Shown here in pieces: positions 7,478-17,509 of a DNA stretch of 39,978 nt. Under the pieces are notes generated by a model. The model saw nothing but the letters and a program-made list of their open reading frames with translations. It was not told where the DNA came from and searched no databases. Position 1 is the stretch's first letter. Each line of letters begins with the position of its first letter. The position numbers and the translations under genes were made by a program. Origin of the DNA: Clostridium sp. DSM 17811 (lineage in GTDB: Bacteria > Bacillota > Clostridia > Clostridiales > Clostridiaceae); the NCBI RefSeq assembly GCF_018861905.1, contig NZ_JAHLDU010000030.1, forward strand, positions 1-39,978. Reading direction: 5' to 3'.

Positions 7478-8812
7478 ATGAGTAAAGTTAAACACATATA
7501 TAGCATTGATAAGGTTTATTGGCAAGAAGGTGAGTTAAACAATATACAATATGAGGATACTTTAGAAACAACACCTCAAATAAAGCAAACAATTAAAGGC
7601 TTTGGTGCATGTTTTAATGAAATCAGTTGGGATATATTAAATCAAATAGATGAAGATAAACGCAAATCAATTTTAGATTCATTATTTTCGCAAAAAGGGT
7701 GTAATTTTAATATTGGACGTTTACCAATGGGAGCTAGTGATTATGCTTTAGAATGGCATAGCTATGATGAAACTAGTGGAGATTGTGAGTTAAAAGATTT
7801 CACTATAAAACGAGATAAAGAATATTTGTTACCATTTGTTAAAGAGGCAATAAACCGTAATTCTGATATATCATTTTTTGCGTCACCTTGGAGTCCACCA
7901 ACATGGATGAAAACAAAGAAGGCTTATAATTTTGGAACGTTAATTTTTGAAGATGAAAATTTGCAAAGTTATGCAAATTATTTTATTAAATATATAGAAG
8001 AATACAAAAAAGAAGGAGTAGTTATTGAACAAATTCACATACAAAACGAACCTCATGCAGATCAAAAATTTCCGTCTTGTATGTGGACAGGAAAAGAAAT
8101 GCGAGATTTTATAAAAAATTATCTTGGACCAATATTTAAAGAGAAGGGCATCGACACTGAAATATGGCTTGGTACAATTAATGGCCCATTTGTAGATTTT
8201 ATGCTTGAAGGAGGGGCTCCATTTTCTCAGTTTTATGATCAATGTATCAATACCATATTGTCTGATAAAGATGCAAGGAAGTATATAAGTGGAGCAGGAT
8301 TTCAATGGGGTGGTAAACATGTAATTGAGCAAGTCGAATTAAGTTATCCTGAAATAAGACTTATGCAAACCGAAAATGAATGTGGTGATGGAAAAAATAC
8401 ATGGGAGCATGCGGAATATGTTTTTGGACTATTTTGGCATTATCTTCAACATAATGTTGAAAGTTATGCATATTGGAACATGGTACTACCCAAAGGCGGA
8501 GTAAGCACTTGGGGATGGGAACAAAATTCGATGATTACAATAGACGAAGAAACTAAAGAAGTTGTATATGAGCCTGAATTTTATGTTATGAAACATTTTT
8601 CACATTTTGTAAAACAAGGTGCAAAAAAAATAGTAACTAAAGGTCATTGGACTTCAAATTCTCTTGTATTTGAAAATCCTAATGGTGATATTGTAGTTAT
8701 CGTTGGCAATGCTATGGATAATGACCGTGAATTTACATTCAAACATAAGGGAATTACTTTTTCGACCGTTATAAATAAGCATTCTATAAACACATTTTAT
8801 GTGCAAGCTTAA
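7478..8812 (+). CDS. Glycoside hydrolase family 30 enzyme (cytoplasmic)
   Basis: A 444-residue hydrolase resembling glucosylceramidase/beta-1,6-glucanase-type GH30 proteins. Blocks seen: IKGFGACFNEISWDIL, RLPMGASDYAL, FFASPWSPPTWMK, and IHIQNEPH with the predicted acid/base E191. MQTENECGDG holds the predicted nucleophile E299, and AYWNMVLPKGGVSTWGW follows. The catalytic barrel is followed by a short beta-domain (about 380-444). No signal peptide is present, so the enzyme acts inside the cell on imported oligosaccharides or glycosides. AAGGAGG precedes the ATG. A GPH-type symporter follows 85 bp downstream. The substrate (beta-glucoside, beta-xyloside or other) cannot be fixed from sequence alone. 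Confidence 0.88.
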   Translation: MSKVKHIYSIDKVYWQEGELNNIQYEDTLETTPQIKQTIKGFGACFNEISWDILNQIDEDKRKSILDSLFSQKGCNFNIGRLPMGASDYALEWHSYDETSGDCELKDFTIKRDKEYLLPFVKEAINRNSDISFFASPWSPPTWMKTKKAYNFGTLIFEDENLQSYANYFIKYIEEYKKEGVVIEQIHIQNEPHADQKFPSCMWTGKEMRDFIKNYLGPIFKEKGIDTEIWLGTINGPFVDFMLEGGAPFSQFYDQCINTILSDKDARKYISGAGFQWGGKHVIEQVELSYPEIRLMQTENECGDGKNTWEHAEYVFGLFWHYLQHNVESYAYWNMVLPKGGVSTWGWEQNSMITIDEETKEVVYEPEFYVMKHFSHFVKQGAKKIVTKGHWTSNSLVFENPNGDIVVIVGNAMDNDREFTFKHKGITFSTVINKHSINTFYVQA

Positions 8813-8896
8813 TTATATACAATAAATTTTGGATGCTAATTCTTTATTAAATCTAGACTTGGAACGAATAAAGTAGTAATTGGGGGAGGAATTAAA

Positions 8897-10285
8897 ATGT
8901 TATTTAAAAATTTCACTAATATAAATGCGAATCCAGTTGTAGGTGTTAAAGAAAGATTGGCTTTTGGGTGTGGTGATTTAGCAAGTAATATAATATACTC
9001 TGCAATGTCAATGTTTTTGTTGTTTTACTATACAGATGTTATTGGCGTAAGTGCAGGGGCTGTAGGTACAATAATGTTAGTTTCACGTTTATTAGATGGG
9101 ATAAGTGATTTGATAATGGGGGTTATAATTGATAGAACAAAATCGCCATATGGAAAGGCAAGGCCATGGATACTAAGAATGATGATACCATATGCTATAG
9201 GAGCTGCATTACTATTTTCAGTTCCTACTAGTTTTGGAGAAACAGCTAAACTTATATATATATTTATAAGTTATAATCTAGTATTTACTATAATATTTAC
9301 AGCAATAAATTTACCATACGCAACTTTAAATGCACTTATTACTCAGGACCAATATGAACGTTCGGTATTAAATATATTTAGGATGTTACTTGCGACTGTA
9401 GGAACCTTGTTTATAACAACATGTACATTACCAGTTGTAAAGTTTTTTGGAAATGATGCAAGAGCATGGACTTACACATTTATTTTGTTTGGTATGATAT
9501 CGATTGTATTTTTTATGATAACGTTTTTAGGAACAAGAGAAAGAACAGGTGATGTTATTTCAAATGAACCAAAGAAAAATGTGCCAATAAGGGTTGGATT
9601 TAAAGCATTAATTAAAAACAAATATTGGATAATAATCACATTGACACTAGTATTAATATATATTTCTGCGGGTATAAACGGTGCAGCTACTATTTATTTT
9701 GCTAAATTAGTATTAGGAAATCAAGGATATGTTAGTCAATTAGCAATGGCGATGACTATATCACAAATAATTGCTATGTTTATAGTGGCGAAATTCGTAA
9801 AGAAACACGGAAAAAGAAATGTTTTGATTGGCGGATGTGTTATAACTGTAGTAGCATACATAATTATCATGATAGGAGGAAATAATTTCAAGTTTGTGCT
9901 TATTGGTAATATAATTAGAGGTCTTGGTGGTGCAGGAATGGCGGCTTCAATGTTTGCAATGGTATCTGATACTATTGAGTATGGCGAGTGGAAATCTGGA
10001 ATAAGAACAGAGGGTTTAATAAATAGTGCATCAAGTTTTGGACAAAAGGTAGGTAATGGATTAAGTGCAGCGATATTTGGATGGATACTCGCAATAGGAG
10101 GTTACGCAGGAGGGGCATCAACTCAAACAGCTTCAGCAATAACTGCAGTAAAAGCGGCTTATATATATATACCACTTATATTAACAATTGTTACAATAGC
10201 AATATTATTTGGGTATAAATTAGATAAAGAATACCCAAGTATATTAAAAGAATTAAAAAGCAGAAATGCTACGAATTATATTTAA
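8897..10285 (+). CDS. GPH-family glycoside:cation symporter
   Basis: A 462-residue membrane protein with about 12 predicted helices. The N-terminal half carries the glycoside-pentoside-hexuronide family blocks: RLAFGCGDLASNI, FLLFYYTDVIGV, SRLLDGISDLIMG, DRTKSPYGKARPW. The C-terminal half has MFAMVSDTIEYGEWKSGIR. Members such as MelB and XynB/YicJ take up sugars or glycosides with Na+ or H+. It lies between GH30 and the GH42/GH3 genes and most likely imports their substrate. GGAGGAA precedes the ATG. A terminator follows. Confidence 0.9.
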   Translation: MLFKNFTNINANPVVGVKERLAFGCGDLASNIIYSAMSMFLLFYYTDVIGVSAGAVGTIMLVSRLLDGISDLIMGVIIDRTKSPYGKARPWILRMMIPYAIGAALLFSVPTSFGETAKLIYIFISYNLVFTIIFTAINLPYATLNALITQDQYERSVLNIFRMLLATVGTLFITTCTLPVVKFFGNDARAWTYTFILFGMISIVFFMITFLGTRERTGDVISNEPKKNVPIRVGFKALIKNKYWIIITLTLVLIYISAGINGAATIYFAKLVLGNQGYVSQLAMAMTISQIIAMFIVAKFVKKHGKRNVLIGGCVITVVAYIIIMIGGNNFKFVLIGNIIRGLGGAGMAASMFAMVSDTIEYGEWKSGIRTEGLINSASSFGQKVGNGLSAAIFGWILAIGGYAGGASTQTASAITAVKAAYIYIPLILTIVTIAILFGYKLDKEYPSILKELKSRNATNYI

Positions 10286-10290
10286 TAAAA

Positions 10291-10335
10291 AACAAGCAAG
10301 GCACCATAACATGGTTTGAAAGTGCCTTGTTTTTA
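10291..10335. terminator. Bidirectional terminator, symporter / AraC regulator
   Basis: CAAGGCAC (10297-10304) pairs with GTGCCTTG (10322-10329). A-runs lie upstream and five T at 10330-10334 follow, so both strands have a U-tract. The stop codon of the convergent AraC gene (10333-10335) lies in the T-run, so the two genes share the terminator. Confidence 0.8.
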
Positions 10336-11202
10336 TGATTTATGAGTAGAATTTTTTATAGTGGATTTTATTGCTAGTTTTCGAGTTTCACCTGGAGTAC
10401 AACCATAAGTATCTTTGTATATTTTCATGAATATTTTGTAGTTTGTGAAACCATTTCTTTCAATAAGTTCAGAGATACTGTAATCAGAGTTGTTTAAGTC
10501 AACGTAAAAGTGCTCGAGTCGTACACTATTTAAATATTTTAAAAAGGTTGTTCCCATATATTTTTTAAAAAATCTCGAAAAATATTCAGAATTTAATCCA
10601 GCCTTAGATGAGATGGTTTCTAAACTTATACATTCTTTATAATTTTCTTTTACATATTTCGTAATTAAAGATAATCTTTCTAAATAACGATCTGTTTTTT
10701 GTATTTTTAATTCTGGTAAATAAATACTAAATTGATTAACTAAAATAAATAGTAAGTCAAAAATTAAACTATTAACTTTAAGTTTATAACCAAGAGGTTG
10801 ATTTTGATAAATCTCTGCGAAAGATTTTAATAAAAATTTTATGTCTTTTTGATAGATGACTTTTTTAGAGTCTTCCATAGAAGGATTACATTCGAAATGA
10901 ATATTATGAAAATTATAAATACTATTTTCTAAAATTTCATAAGGAATTTGTAAAAGTATAGATGTATTGCTATCTTTATGAGTTGTGGAATGAATATCTC
11001 TAGGGCTTATTACTATTAGTTCATTTTTTTCAACTAGAAATGAAGAATTGTTTATATCGACTTTAAGATAACCATCCAAAATATATATAATCTCCATATG
11101 ATTATGCCAATGTTTAGGTATAATTCTAGCAGCGTCAGTCATGTTAAGAAACATAACACTAATATCCTCATTTGATTTAACTAATTCATGTTTAAATTCC
11201 AT
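10333..11202 (-). CDS. AraC-family transcriptional regulator
   Basis: A 289-residue regulator. The N-terminal half is a cupin-like sugar-sensing domain (HWHNHMEIIYILDGYL, ISPRDIHSTTH). Residues about 185-285 form the double helix-turn-helix AraC DNA-binding domain, with SLETISSKAGLNSEYFSRFF as first and ISELIERNGFTNYKIFMKIY as second helix pair, ending in the YGCTPGETRK signature. It sits between the symporter and the divergent GH42-GH3 pair and probably activates these genes when the imported sugar is present. AGGAGG precedes its ATG. The inducer is unknown. Confidence 0.9.
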   Translation of the reverse strand: MEFKHELVKSNEDISVMFLNMTDAARIIPKHWHNHMEIIYILDGYLKVDINNSSFLVEKNELIVISPRDIHSTTHKDSNTSILLQIPYEILENSIYNFHNIHFECNPSMEDSKKVIYQKDIKFLLKSFAEIYQNQPLGYKLKVNSLIFDLLFILVNQFSIYLPELKIQKTDRYLERLSLITKYVKENYKECISLETISSKAGLNSEYFSRFFKKYMGTTFLKYLNSVRLEHFYVDLNNSDYSISELIERNGFTNYKIFMKIYKDTYGCTPGETRKLAIKSTIKNSTHKS

Positions 11203-11337
11203 AGAACCTCCTACAACTTCTAAAATTTCAATAATTACATTATTTATTAGTTATTTTAAATAATAAACAAAAAACAACCTTAATTAGGTCAATAAAATCA
11301 CTGATTTAGTTATTATAAAATTGATATAATTAATGCA

Positions 11338-11366
11338 TTGCTGAAAAGGTTTAATTAAAGTATATT
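11338..11366 (+). promoter_or_regulatory. Predicted promoter of the GH42-GH3 operon
   Basis: TTGCTG (11338-11343), a 17-bp spacer and TATATT (11361-11366), with the gene start at 11438. The -35 is imperfect, which fits a promoter needing the AraC activator encoded divergently. Confidence 0.5.
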
Positions 11367-11437
11367 ATATTAAAAAAATCAATGCAACTATATAATAAGA
11401 ACTATTTAAATATTACTAAAAGAAAGGACGTGGAATC

Positions 11438-13441
11438 ATGAAAAAATTACTTTTTGGAGTTGCTTATTATGATGAATATATGCCGTGTGATAGACTAAAT
11501 GAAGATGTTAAAATGATGAAGGAGGCAGCTGTTAATGTTGTACGGATTGCTGAATCAACATGGAGCAGTGTTGAACCACAAAATGGAGTGTTTGATTTTA
11601 AACATATAGATAGAGTTATCGATGTTATGGAGGAAGCGAAAATAAGTGTTATTATTGGAACACCTACATATGCAATCCCTACATGGCTTGTAAAAGAATG
11701 TCCATCGGTTCTAGCAGTCACAAAGAAAGGACAAGGCATTTATGGCGCAAGACAAAACATGGATATTACGAATCCTACTTACTTATTTTATGCAGAGAGG
11801 ATTATTCGAAAGATCATGGAAAGAGTAAGCAAGAGGAAATGCGTTATAGGATTCCAACTTGATAACGAAACTAAGCATTATGATACATCAGGGGTAAATG
11901 TACAACTTTCATTTATTAAATATTTAAGAAATAAGTTTCCCAATATAAATGACTTGAATGATGAATTTGGTTTATCTTATTGGAGCAATAGAATTAATTC
12001 ATGGGAAGACTTTCCGAATGTCCTTGGAACTATAAATGGAAGTCTTGGAGCAGAATTTGAAAAATTCCAGAGGACTCTTGTAAATAAATTTTTAAGTTGG
12101 CAAGCGGATATTGTAAATGAATATAAAAAAGAAAATCAATTTGTAACTCAAAACTTTGATTTTGAATGGAGAGGATATTCATTTGGAGTTCAACCTAAAG
12201 TAAATCATTTTGAGGCGGCAAAGTGCTTAACAATAGCAGGCGTGGATATTTATCATCCAACTCAAGATCTTTTAACAGGTAGCGAAATTTCATTTGGTGG
12301 AGATATGACAAGATCTCTTAAAAGTGATAATTACCTTGTCCTAGAAACTCAAGCACAAGGATTTGAAGACTGGTTACCTTATGATGGTCAGCTTAGGTTG
12401 CAGGCATTTAGCCATATAGCTTCTGGTGCAAATTCTGTTATGTATTGGCATTGGCATTCTATTCATAATTCCTTTGAAACCTATTGGAAAGGCCTTTTGA
12501 GCCATGATTTCAAAGAAAACCCTACTTATAATGAAGCTAAAATTATTGGATATGAGTTTAATAAATTTGGTGATAAACTTGTAAGTTTACAGAAGAAAAA
12601 CGATGTTGCTATTCTTGTAAGCAATGAAGCGTTAACGGCTATTGAATGGTTCAGCATGACATTAGATTTTAACTACAATGATGTTGTACGTTGGATGTAT
12701 GATGAATTATATAAAATGAATGTAGGATGTGACTTTATTAATTCCGATTCTTGTAATATAGAAAAGTATAAGTTGATTATGGTTCCAGCATTATATTGCG
12801 TACCTGATAATTTACTTGAAAGATTAAACACTTATGTTGAAAATGGTGGGAATATGGTTGTTACATTTAAAAGTGCATTTACAAATGAAAATGTAAAAGT
12901 TAGTTATAATGATCAACCTAATATAATAAATAAATGTCTTGGAATTACTTATAATCAGTTTACGAAACCAAATAATGTTTATTTAAAAGGGCATGATTTT
13001 AACGTGTCAATAGAGGACAATAAAGTATCTCACTGGATGGAATTACTAAAACCTACTACAGCAGAAACAATTGCATATTATGATCATCCAAATTGGGGGG
13101 GGTATTCTGCAATAACTAAAAATTCTTATGGCACAGGAACTGCAACTTATATTGGTTGTTTTACAAGTAAAGCAGTGTTAAAAGAGGTTTTAATAGGTGT
13201 TTTAAAGGATTCTAATCAATTTGGGCAAGAACAGGAATACAATTTCCCTATTATAATTAAATCTGGATATAACTTAGAGAATAAAAAGGTTGTATATTAT
13301 TTTAATTATTCTGCCCAAAAACAAACAATTAAGTATATGCATAATGAAGGAACTGAATTAACTAAAAATAAGACTATAATAAAAGGTGAAGAAGTGTTGC
13401 TAGAACCTTGGAATTTAATTATTGTAGAAGAAAATATATAA
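11438..13441 (+). CDS. Glycoside hydrolase family 42 beta-galactosidase-like enzyme
   Basis: A 667-residue protein of usual GH42 length. Domain order: (beta/alpha)8 barrel (about 1-390), a trimerisation/glutaminase-like beta/alpha domain (about 390-590), and a small C-terminal beta-sandwich. The start FGVAYYDEYMP and VVRIAESTWSSVEP are typical. The acid/base is E144 in GFQLDNE and the nucleophile E303 in LVLETQAQG, followed by SGANSVMYWHWHS. No signal peptide, so it is cytoplasmic. It is read with the GH3 gene 21 bp downstream. GH42 members act on beta-galactosides, and some act on other beta-glycosides; the true substrate here is not evident. Confidence 0.9.
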   Translation: MKKLLFGVAYYDEYMPCDRLNEDVKMMKEAAVNVVRIAESTWSSVEPQNGVFDFKHIDRVIDVMEEAKISVIIGTPTYAIPTWLVKECPSVLAVTKKGQGIYGARQNMDITNPTYLFYAERIIRKIMERVSKRKCVIGFQLDNETKHYDTSGVNVQLSFIKYLRNKFPNINDLNDEFGLSYWSNRINSWEDFPNVLGTINGSLGAEFEKFQRTLVNKFLSWQADIVNEYKKENQFVTQNFDFEWRGYSFGVQPKVNHFEAAKCLTIAGVDIYHPTQDLLTGSEISFGGDMTRSLKSDNYLVLETQAQGFEDWLPYDGQLRLQAFSHIASGANSVMYWHWHSIHNSFETYWKGLLSHDFKENPTYNEAKIIGYEFNKFGDKLVSLQKKNDVAILVSNEALTAIEWFSMTLDFNYNDVVRWMYDELYKMNVGCDFINSDSCNIEKYKLIMVPALYCVPDNLLERLNTYVENGGNMVVTFKSAFTNENVKVSYNDQPNIINKCLGITYNQFTKPNNVYLKGHDFNVSIEDNKVSHWMELLKPTTAETIAYYDHPNWGGYSAITKNSYGTGTATYIGCFTSKAVLKEVLIGVLKDSNQFGQEQEYNFPIIIKSGYNLENKKVVYYFNYSAQKQTIKYMHNEGTELTKNKTIIKGEEVLLEPWNLIIVEENI

Positions 13442-13462
13442 ATAAAAAGTTGGAGGGAAAAA

Positions 13463-15730
13463 ATGGATAGAAATATAAAAGAAATAATTTCGCAAATGAC
13501 CTTAGAAGAAAAAGCAGGAATGTGTTCGGGACTAGATTTTTGGCACACAAAAGGGGTAGAAAGATTGGGAATTCCATCTATAATGGTAACAGATGGACCT
13601 CATGGACTTAGAAAACAAGCCGGTGAATCCGACCATCTTGGATTAAATAAAAGTGTTCCAGCAACGTGTTTTCCATCAGGGGCAACACTCGCTTGTTCAT
13701 GGGATAAAAGGCTTCTTGAAAAGGTTGGAGTTGCATTAGGCGAGGAATGCCAAGCGGAAGATGTGTCAATTATACTTGGACCAGCAGCTAATATAAAACG
13801 TTCTCCATTATGTGGAAGAAACTTTGAGTATTTTTCAGAAGATCCTTATTTATCATCAGAAATGGCAAAAAATCATATTAAAGGAGTTCAAAGTCAAGGG
13901 GTAGGTACATCACTAAAACATTTTGCTGTAAATAATCAAGAACACAGAAGATTATCTGTGAATTCAGTATTAGATGAAAGAGCATTAAGAGAAATCTATT
14001 TGGCTAGTTTTGAAACTGCTGTAAAAGAGGCAAAGCCTTGGACAGTAATGTGTGCATATAACAAAGTGAATGGTGAATATTGCTCTGAAAATGAATCTCT
14101 TTTAACTTCGATTCTGAAAAAAGAATGGGGTCATGAAGGGTTTGTAATGTCTGATTGGGGAGCTGTAAACGAAAGGGTCTCAGGACTTATTGCAGGGCTC
14201 GAACTTGAGATGCCATCAAGCAATGGACTTTCGGATAGAAAAATAGTCGAAGGTGTTAAAAACAAAAGCTTAACTGAGAATATTTTAGATAGCGCTGTTG
14301 AAAGACTTTTAAAAGTAATATTTAAAGCCGTAGATAACAAGAAAAAAAACTCAGTTTATGATAAAGAAGAACATCATAAATTAGCTAGAAAAGTTGCCCG
14401 TGAATGTATGGTGTTACTAAAAAATGAAGAAAACATATTACCACTTAAAAAAGAAGGAAATATTGCAATTATAGGTGCGTTTGCTAAAACCCCAAGATAT
14501 CAAGGTGGAGGAAGCTCTCACATAAATCCAACTAAGCTTGACGATGTATTAGAGAAAATAAAAGAATCGGCAGGAATTAATTGCAACATTTCTTATTCAG
14601 AGGGTTTTAGTTTAATAAATGATGATATTTATGAGAATTTAGTTGACCAGGCAAAGAAAGCAGCATCCAAATCACAGGTCGCAGTTATATTTGCAGGGCT
14701 ACCGGATAGATATGAATCTGAAGGTTATGATAGGACACATATGAGAATACCTGAAAATCAAATCAATTTGATAGAGGAAATTGCAAAGGTGCAAAAGAAT
14801 ATTGTAGTTGTATTAAGCAATGGATCACCTATAGAAATGCCGTGGATAAGTAATGCTCGTGGAGTTTTAGAAGGATACATAGGTGGACAGGCCGCTGGAG
14901 GAGCTATAGCAGATTTGTTATTTGGAAGCTTTAGTCCTTGTGGTAAACTTGCTGAAACATTTCCACGAAAATTAAGTGATAATCCTTCATATCTTAATTT
15001 TCCTGGTGAGGGAGACGTTGTAGAGTATAAAGAAGGATTATTTGTAGGATATAGGTATTATGATAAAAAAGAATTGCCAACTTTATTTCCTTTTGGGCAT
15101 GGGCTTAGTTATACTAGTTTTGAGTATTCGGATATTACCGTAGATAAAAAAGAGATGGTTGATAATGAAACTTTAAACATAAAGGTTAAAATTAAAAATA
15201 CCGGGATGGTAACTGGAAAAGAAATAGTTCAGTTATATATAAAAGATGTAGAAAGTACTGTAATAAGACCAGAAAAAGAACTTAGAGCCTTTGAAAAAGT
15301 TGAGCTTAAGCCTGGAGAAGAGAAAATTATAACTTTTATTTTGGGCAAGAGAGCTTTTGCATACTATAATGTAGAAATTAAAGATTGGCATGTAGAGAGT
15401 GGAGACTTTGAGATATTAGTAGGCGCTTCATCAAAGGATATAAAAATTAAAGAAGTGGTAAATGTTAAATCGACAGTGGTTATTAAGAAGAAGTTCAGCA
15501 GAAATTCAACTCTGGGGGATATAATGAATGATCCAAATGGCGAAAAGATGGCTGCAAGTTTAATAAAAGATATTTTTGGGGAAGAAGATGAATCGGGGGA
15601 CGATCTTGGAACGGATATGAGCGCAATGCTTAAGGATTTCGTTTTACGTTCTATGGTTACTTTTTCAGGGGGGAGATTTACCGAGGAGATAATGGAGTCG
15701 CTTGTTGAAAAGTTAAATGGCAGAAAATAA
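13463..15730 (+). CDS. Glycoside hydrolase family 3 beta-glucosidase-like enzyme
   Basis: A 755-residue protein. N-terminal GH3 barrel (about 1-300): [23 protein letters not shown], the [12 protein letters not shown] segment, and the nucleophile D231 in FVMSDWGAV. The C-terminal GH3 domain includes [13 protein letters not shown]. Then comes a fibronectin type III-like domain ([10 protein letters not shown] onward). The tail of roughly 65 residues is polar and acidic (GEEDESGDD). No signal peptide. GGAGGG precedes the ATG. It likely releases monosaccharides from the products of GH30 and GH42. Beta-glucosidase is the commonest activity of this clade, but beta-xylosidase is possible. Confidence 0.9.
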   Translation: MDRNIKEIISQMTLEEKAGMCSGLDFWHTKGVERLGIPSIMVTDGPHGLRKQAGESDHLGLNKSVPATCFPSGATLACSWDKRLLEKVGVALGEECQAEDVSIILGPAANIKRSPLCGRNFEYFSEDPYLSSEMAKNHIKGVQSQGVGTSLKHFAVNNQEHRRLSVNSVLDERALREIYLASFETAVKEAKPWTVMCAYNKVNGEYCSENESLLTSILKKEWGHEGFVMSDWGAVNERVSGLIAGLELEMPSSNGLSDRKIVEGVKNKSLTENILDSAVERLLKVIFKAVDNKKKNSVYDKEEHHKLARKVARECMVLLKNEENILPLKKEGNIAIIGAFAKTPRYQGGGSSHINPTKLDDVLEKIKESAGINCNISYSEGFSLINDDIYENLVDQAKKAASKSQVAVIFAGLPDRYESEGYDRTHMRIPENQINLIEEIAKVQKNIVVVLSNGSPIEMPWISNARGVLEGYIGGQAAGGAIADLLFGSFSPCGKLAETFPRKLSDNPSYLNFPGEGDVVEYKEGLFVGYRYYDKKELPTLFPFGHGLSYTSFEYSDITVDKKEMVDNETLNIKVKIKNTGMVTGKEIVQLYIKDVESTVIRPEKELRAFEKVELKPGEEKIITFILGKRAFAYYNVEIKDWHVESGDFEILVGASSKDIKIKEVVNVKSTVVIKKKFSRNSTLGDIMNDPNGEKMAASLIKDIFGEEDESGDDLGTDMSAMLKDFVLRSMVTFSGGRFTEEIMESLVEKLNGRK

Positions 15731-15739
15731 TTAATAGAG

Positions 15740-15778
15740 GACTAAAAGGGCGTTCACTTTGAGAACTTCTTTTTAGTC
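15740..15778 (+). terminator. Probable terminator after GH3 gene
   Basis: GACTAAAAGGGCGTTC (15740 onward) pairs imperfectly with the arm ending GTC at 15778, with a few mismatches and wobbles. The right arm contains CTTTTTAG and is followed by TTCTGTTT. It ends the GH42-GH3 operon. Confidence 0.5.
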
Positions 15779-15819
15779 TTCTGTTTATGTCTGAATAATG
15801 ACATTTAAGGAATTTAATG

Positions 15820-15848
15820 TTGAATTGTAATTGTACACTATATATAAT
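15820..15848 (+). promoter_or_regulatory. Predicted promoter of the DUF1430 transporter operon
   Basis: TTGAAT (15820-15825), a 17-bp spacer and a perfect TATAAT (15843-15848). It reads toward the DUF1430 gene. Confidence 0.65.
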
Positions 15849-15865
15849 TGTAGTATCAAATTCTG

Positions 15866-15896
15866 AAACCAAGTAGATTTATTTGCTTGGTTTTTA
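15866..15896 (+). terminator. Leader hairpin with T-run before the DUF1430 gene
   Basis: AAACCAAG (15866-15873) pairs with CTTGGTTT (15886-15893) and TTATTT follows. It lies between the promoter at 15820 and the start codon at 15914, so it could act as an attenuator in the leader. Confidence 0.5.
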
Positions 15897-15913
15897 TTTA
15901 AGGAGAGATTACA

Positions 15914-17506
15914 TTGAAAAAAATATTTGCAATAATCTTTTCAATTATTTCAATAAGTTCATTTTTTATATTGTTAAATATTCAAGATAAAAGTGCTAAT
16001 TGGATGCAAGTTTATATAGTAATAATAATGTATGTTATTTTAATTTTAATTATTTTTTATAAATTATTAAACAGTTATAAAGAGTTTGGGATAAAGAAAA
16101 TGCTGGGTTTTACAACCGTAGATATCTGGATTAAAGATATTACAAACTTAATGATATTGCAATTAACAATAAATGTAATTATAGATATTTCAATGTTTAT
16201 TATGTTAAAGGGATACTCTAATTATTTAAATTCTTTTATACTTAAAGTTTGTATGAGCTTAATCATTCAATTAGTAATTTCATTTGTGTTTTTATCTATC
16301 CCATATATATACATATCTGAAATTACCATTTCTAATATGATAAAAAATAAAAAAAATATGAAAGCAATTGCGACTTTTAATAGTATTCTAAAGACTATAT
16401 TGATAATTATTTTTATATTAGTTTCATCAATAGCATTAAATGAATATGATTCAATCCATTCATTTTATAGTACGTCTTTTCAAAAATGGGAAAAAACAAA
16501 GGACTATGCATTTATAGGTGGTCTTAAAGCAAAAAACTATGAAGAACTCCAATCAGACGCTTTTAATTTGAAATTGAAAAAATTATATCTTTATTTGAAT
16601 GCTAAAGGCAGCATATTGGCAGATTTTAATGATTTTACTCAACAAAGTATGAAAACGAATAAAAATAATGATATACCTAATCAGGTTAAAGCATTTGCAA
16701 CTGTTAATCCTAATTACTTAATAAATAATAAAATTTATGATATTAAAAATAAAAAAATAAGTATTTTAGAATCAGAAAGAGGCAGCATAATAATTATTCC
16801 ACATAGATATATAAACTCAGAAAAAGAAATAAAAAATTTCTTCTCACATTTAGGAAAAGATATAAAAATAATATGGAGCAAAGATAATCAAAAGTTATTT
16901 TCTTATGATATAGATGTAAACTCTAAATATGGAAATATGGTAATAGATCCACTTTTAATGGTAATTACAGAAAGTAATGGAGACTTGCATGATTATGCTA
17001 AGGTAGCTGGGGGAGAAGGGGCTCCATTTAAATTTAAAAGTAATAATAGAGATAATCCTCAAGGGACATTTAAAAATAAAGCTAAGGAATTAGGTATTTA
17101 TAATAAATTAGTTAATGTCTATTCTGTATATGATGAAATATCACTTGAAATTTATAAATTAAAACAAAAACTTTTTGTAATTTCAGTTGTAATGTTTTTG
17201 TGTATAATAATAATTATTTTTATTATACTGCAAAATACATTTAATTACTTTGAAGAAAACAAACAATTATTAGCTATTAAAACTTTTCATGGATATAAAC
17301 ATTATGATAAGTACAGAGACTATTATTTGAAAATGTTATATTCATGGATTATAATAGCCATTTTTATAATCGCTAAAAATGGTGTTAAACCCGATAATAG
17401 TTGGAGCATTTTTATGGGGGCATTAGTTATGGAGATAATGATTTCAGACATAAGCATTAAAAAAATTGAAAAAAGGAATATCATTAAGGTTATAAAGAGG
17501 GGATAA
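15914..17506 (+). CDS. DUF1430 bacteriocin-associated integral membrane protein
   Basis: A 530-residue membrane protein starting with TTG, set by AAGGAGA 8-9 nt upstream. Predicted helices at about 5-22, 33-52, 75-100, 105-135 and 155-180 come first. A long extracytoplasmic region follows (about 185-420, with HRYINSEKEI and GGEGAPFKFK), and there are 2-3 helices near the C-terminus. This layout and the directly following small ATPase match the DUF1430 family of proteins found with lactococcin-972-type bacteriocins, thought to export or give immunity to them. It ends 3 bp before the ATPase start. I see no bacteriocin precursor gene upstream. Family placement is by architecture and context; the exact function is not known. 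Confidence 0.7.
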   Translation: MKKIFAIIFSIISISSFFILLNIQDKSANWMQVYIVIIMYVILILIIFYKLLNSYKEFGIKKMLGFTTVDIWIKDITNLMILQLTINVIIDISMFIMLKGYSNYLNSFILKVCMSLIIQLVISFVFLSIPYIYISEITISNMIKNKKNMKAIATFNSILKTILIIIFILVSSIALNEYDSIHSFYSTSFQKWEKTKDYAFIGGLKAKNYEELQSDAFNLKLKKLYLYLNAKGSILADFNDFTQQSMKTNKNNDIPNQVKAFATVNPNYLINNKIYDIKNKKISILESERGSIIIIPHRYINSEKEIKNFFSHLGKDIKIIWSKDNQKLFSYDIDVNSKYGNMVIDPLLMVITESNGDLHDYAKVAGGEGAPFKFKSNNRDNPQGTFKNKAKELGIYNKLVNVYSVYDEISLEIYKLKQKLFVISVVMFLCIIIIIFIILQNTFNYFEENKQLLAIKTFHGYKHYDKYRDYYLKMLYSWIIIAIFIIAKNGVKPDNSWSIFMGALVMEIMISDISIKKIEKRNIIKVIKRG

Positions 17507-17509
17507 TAT

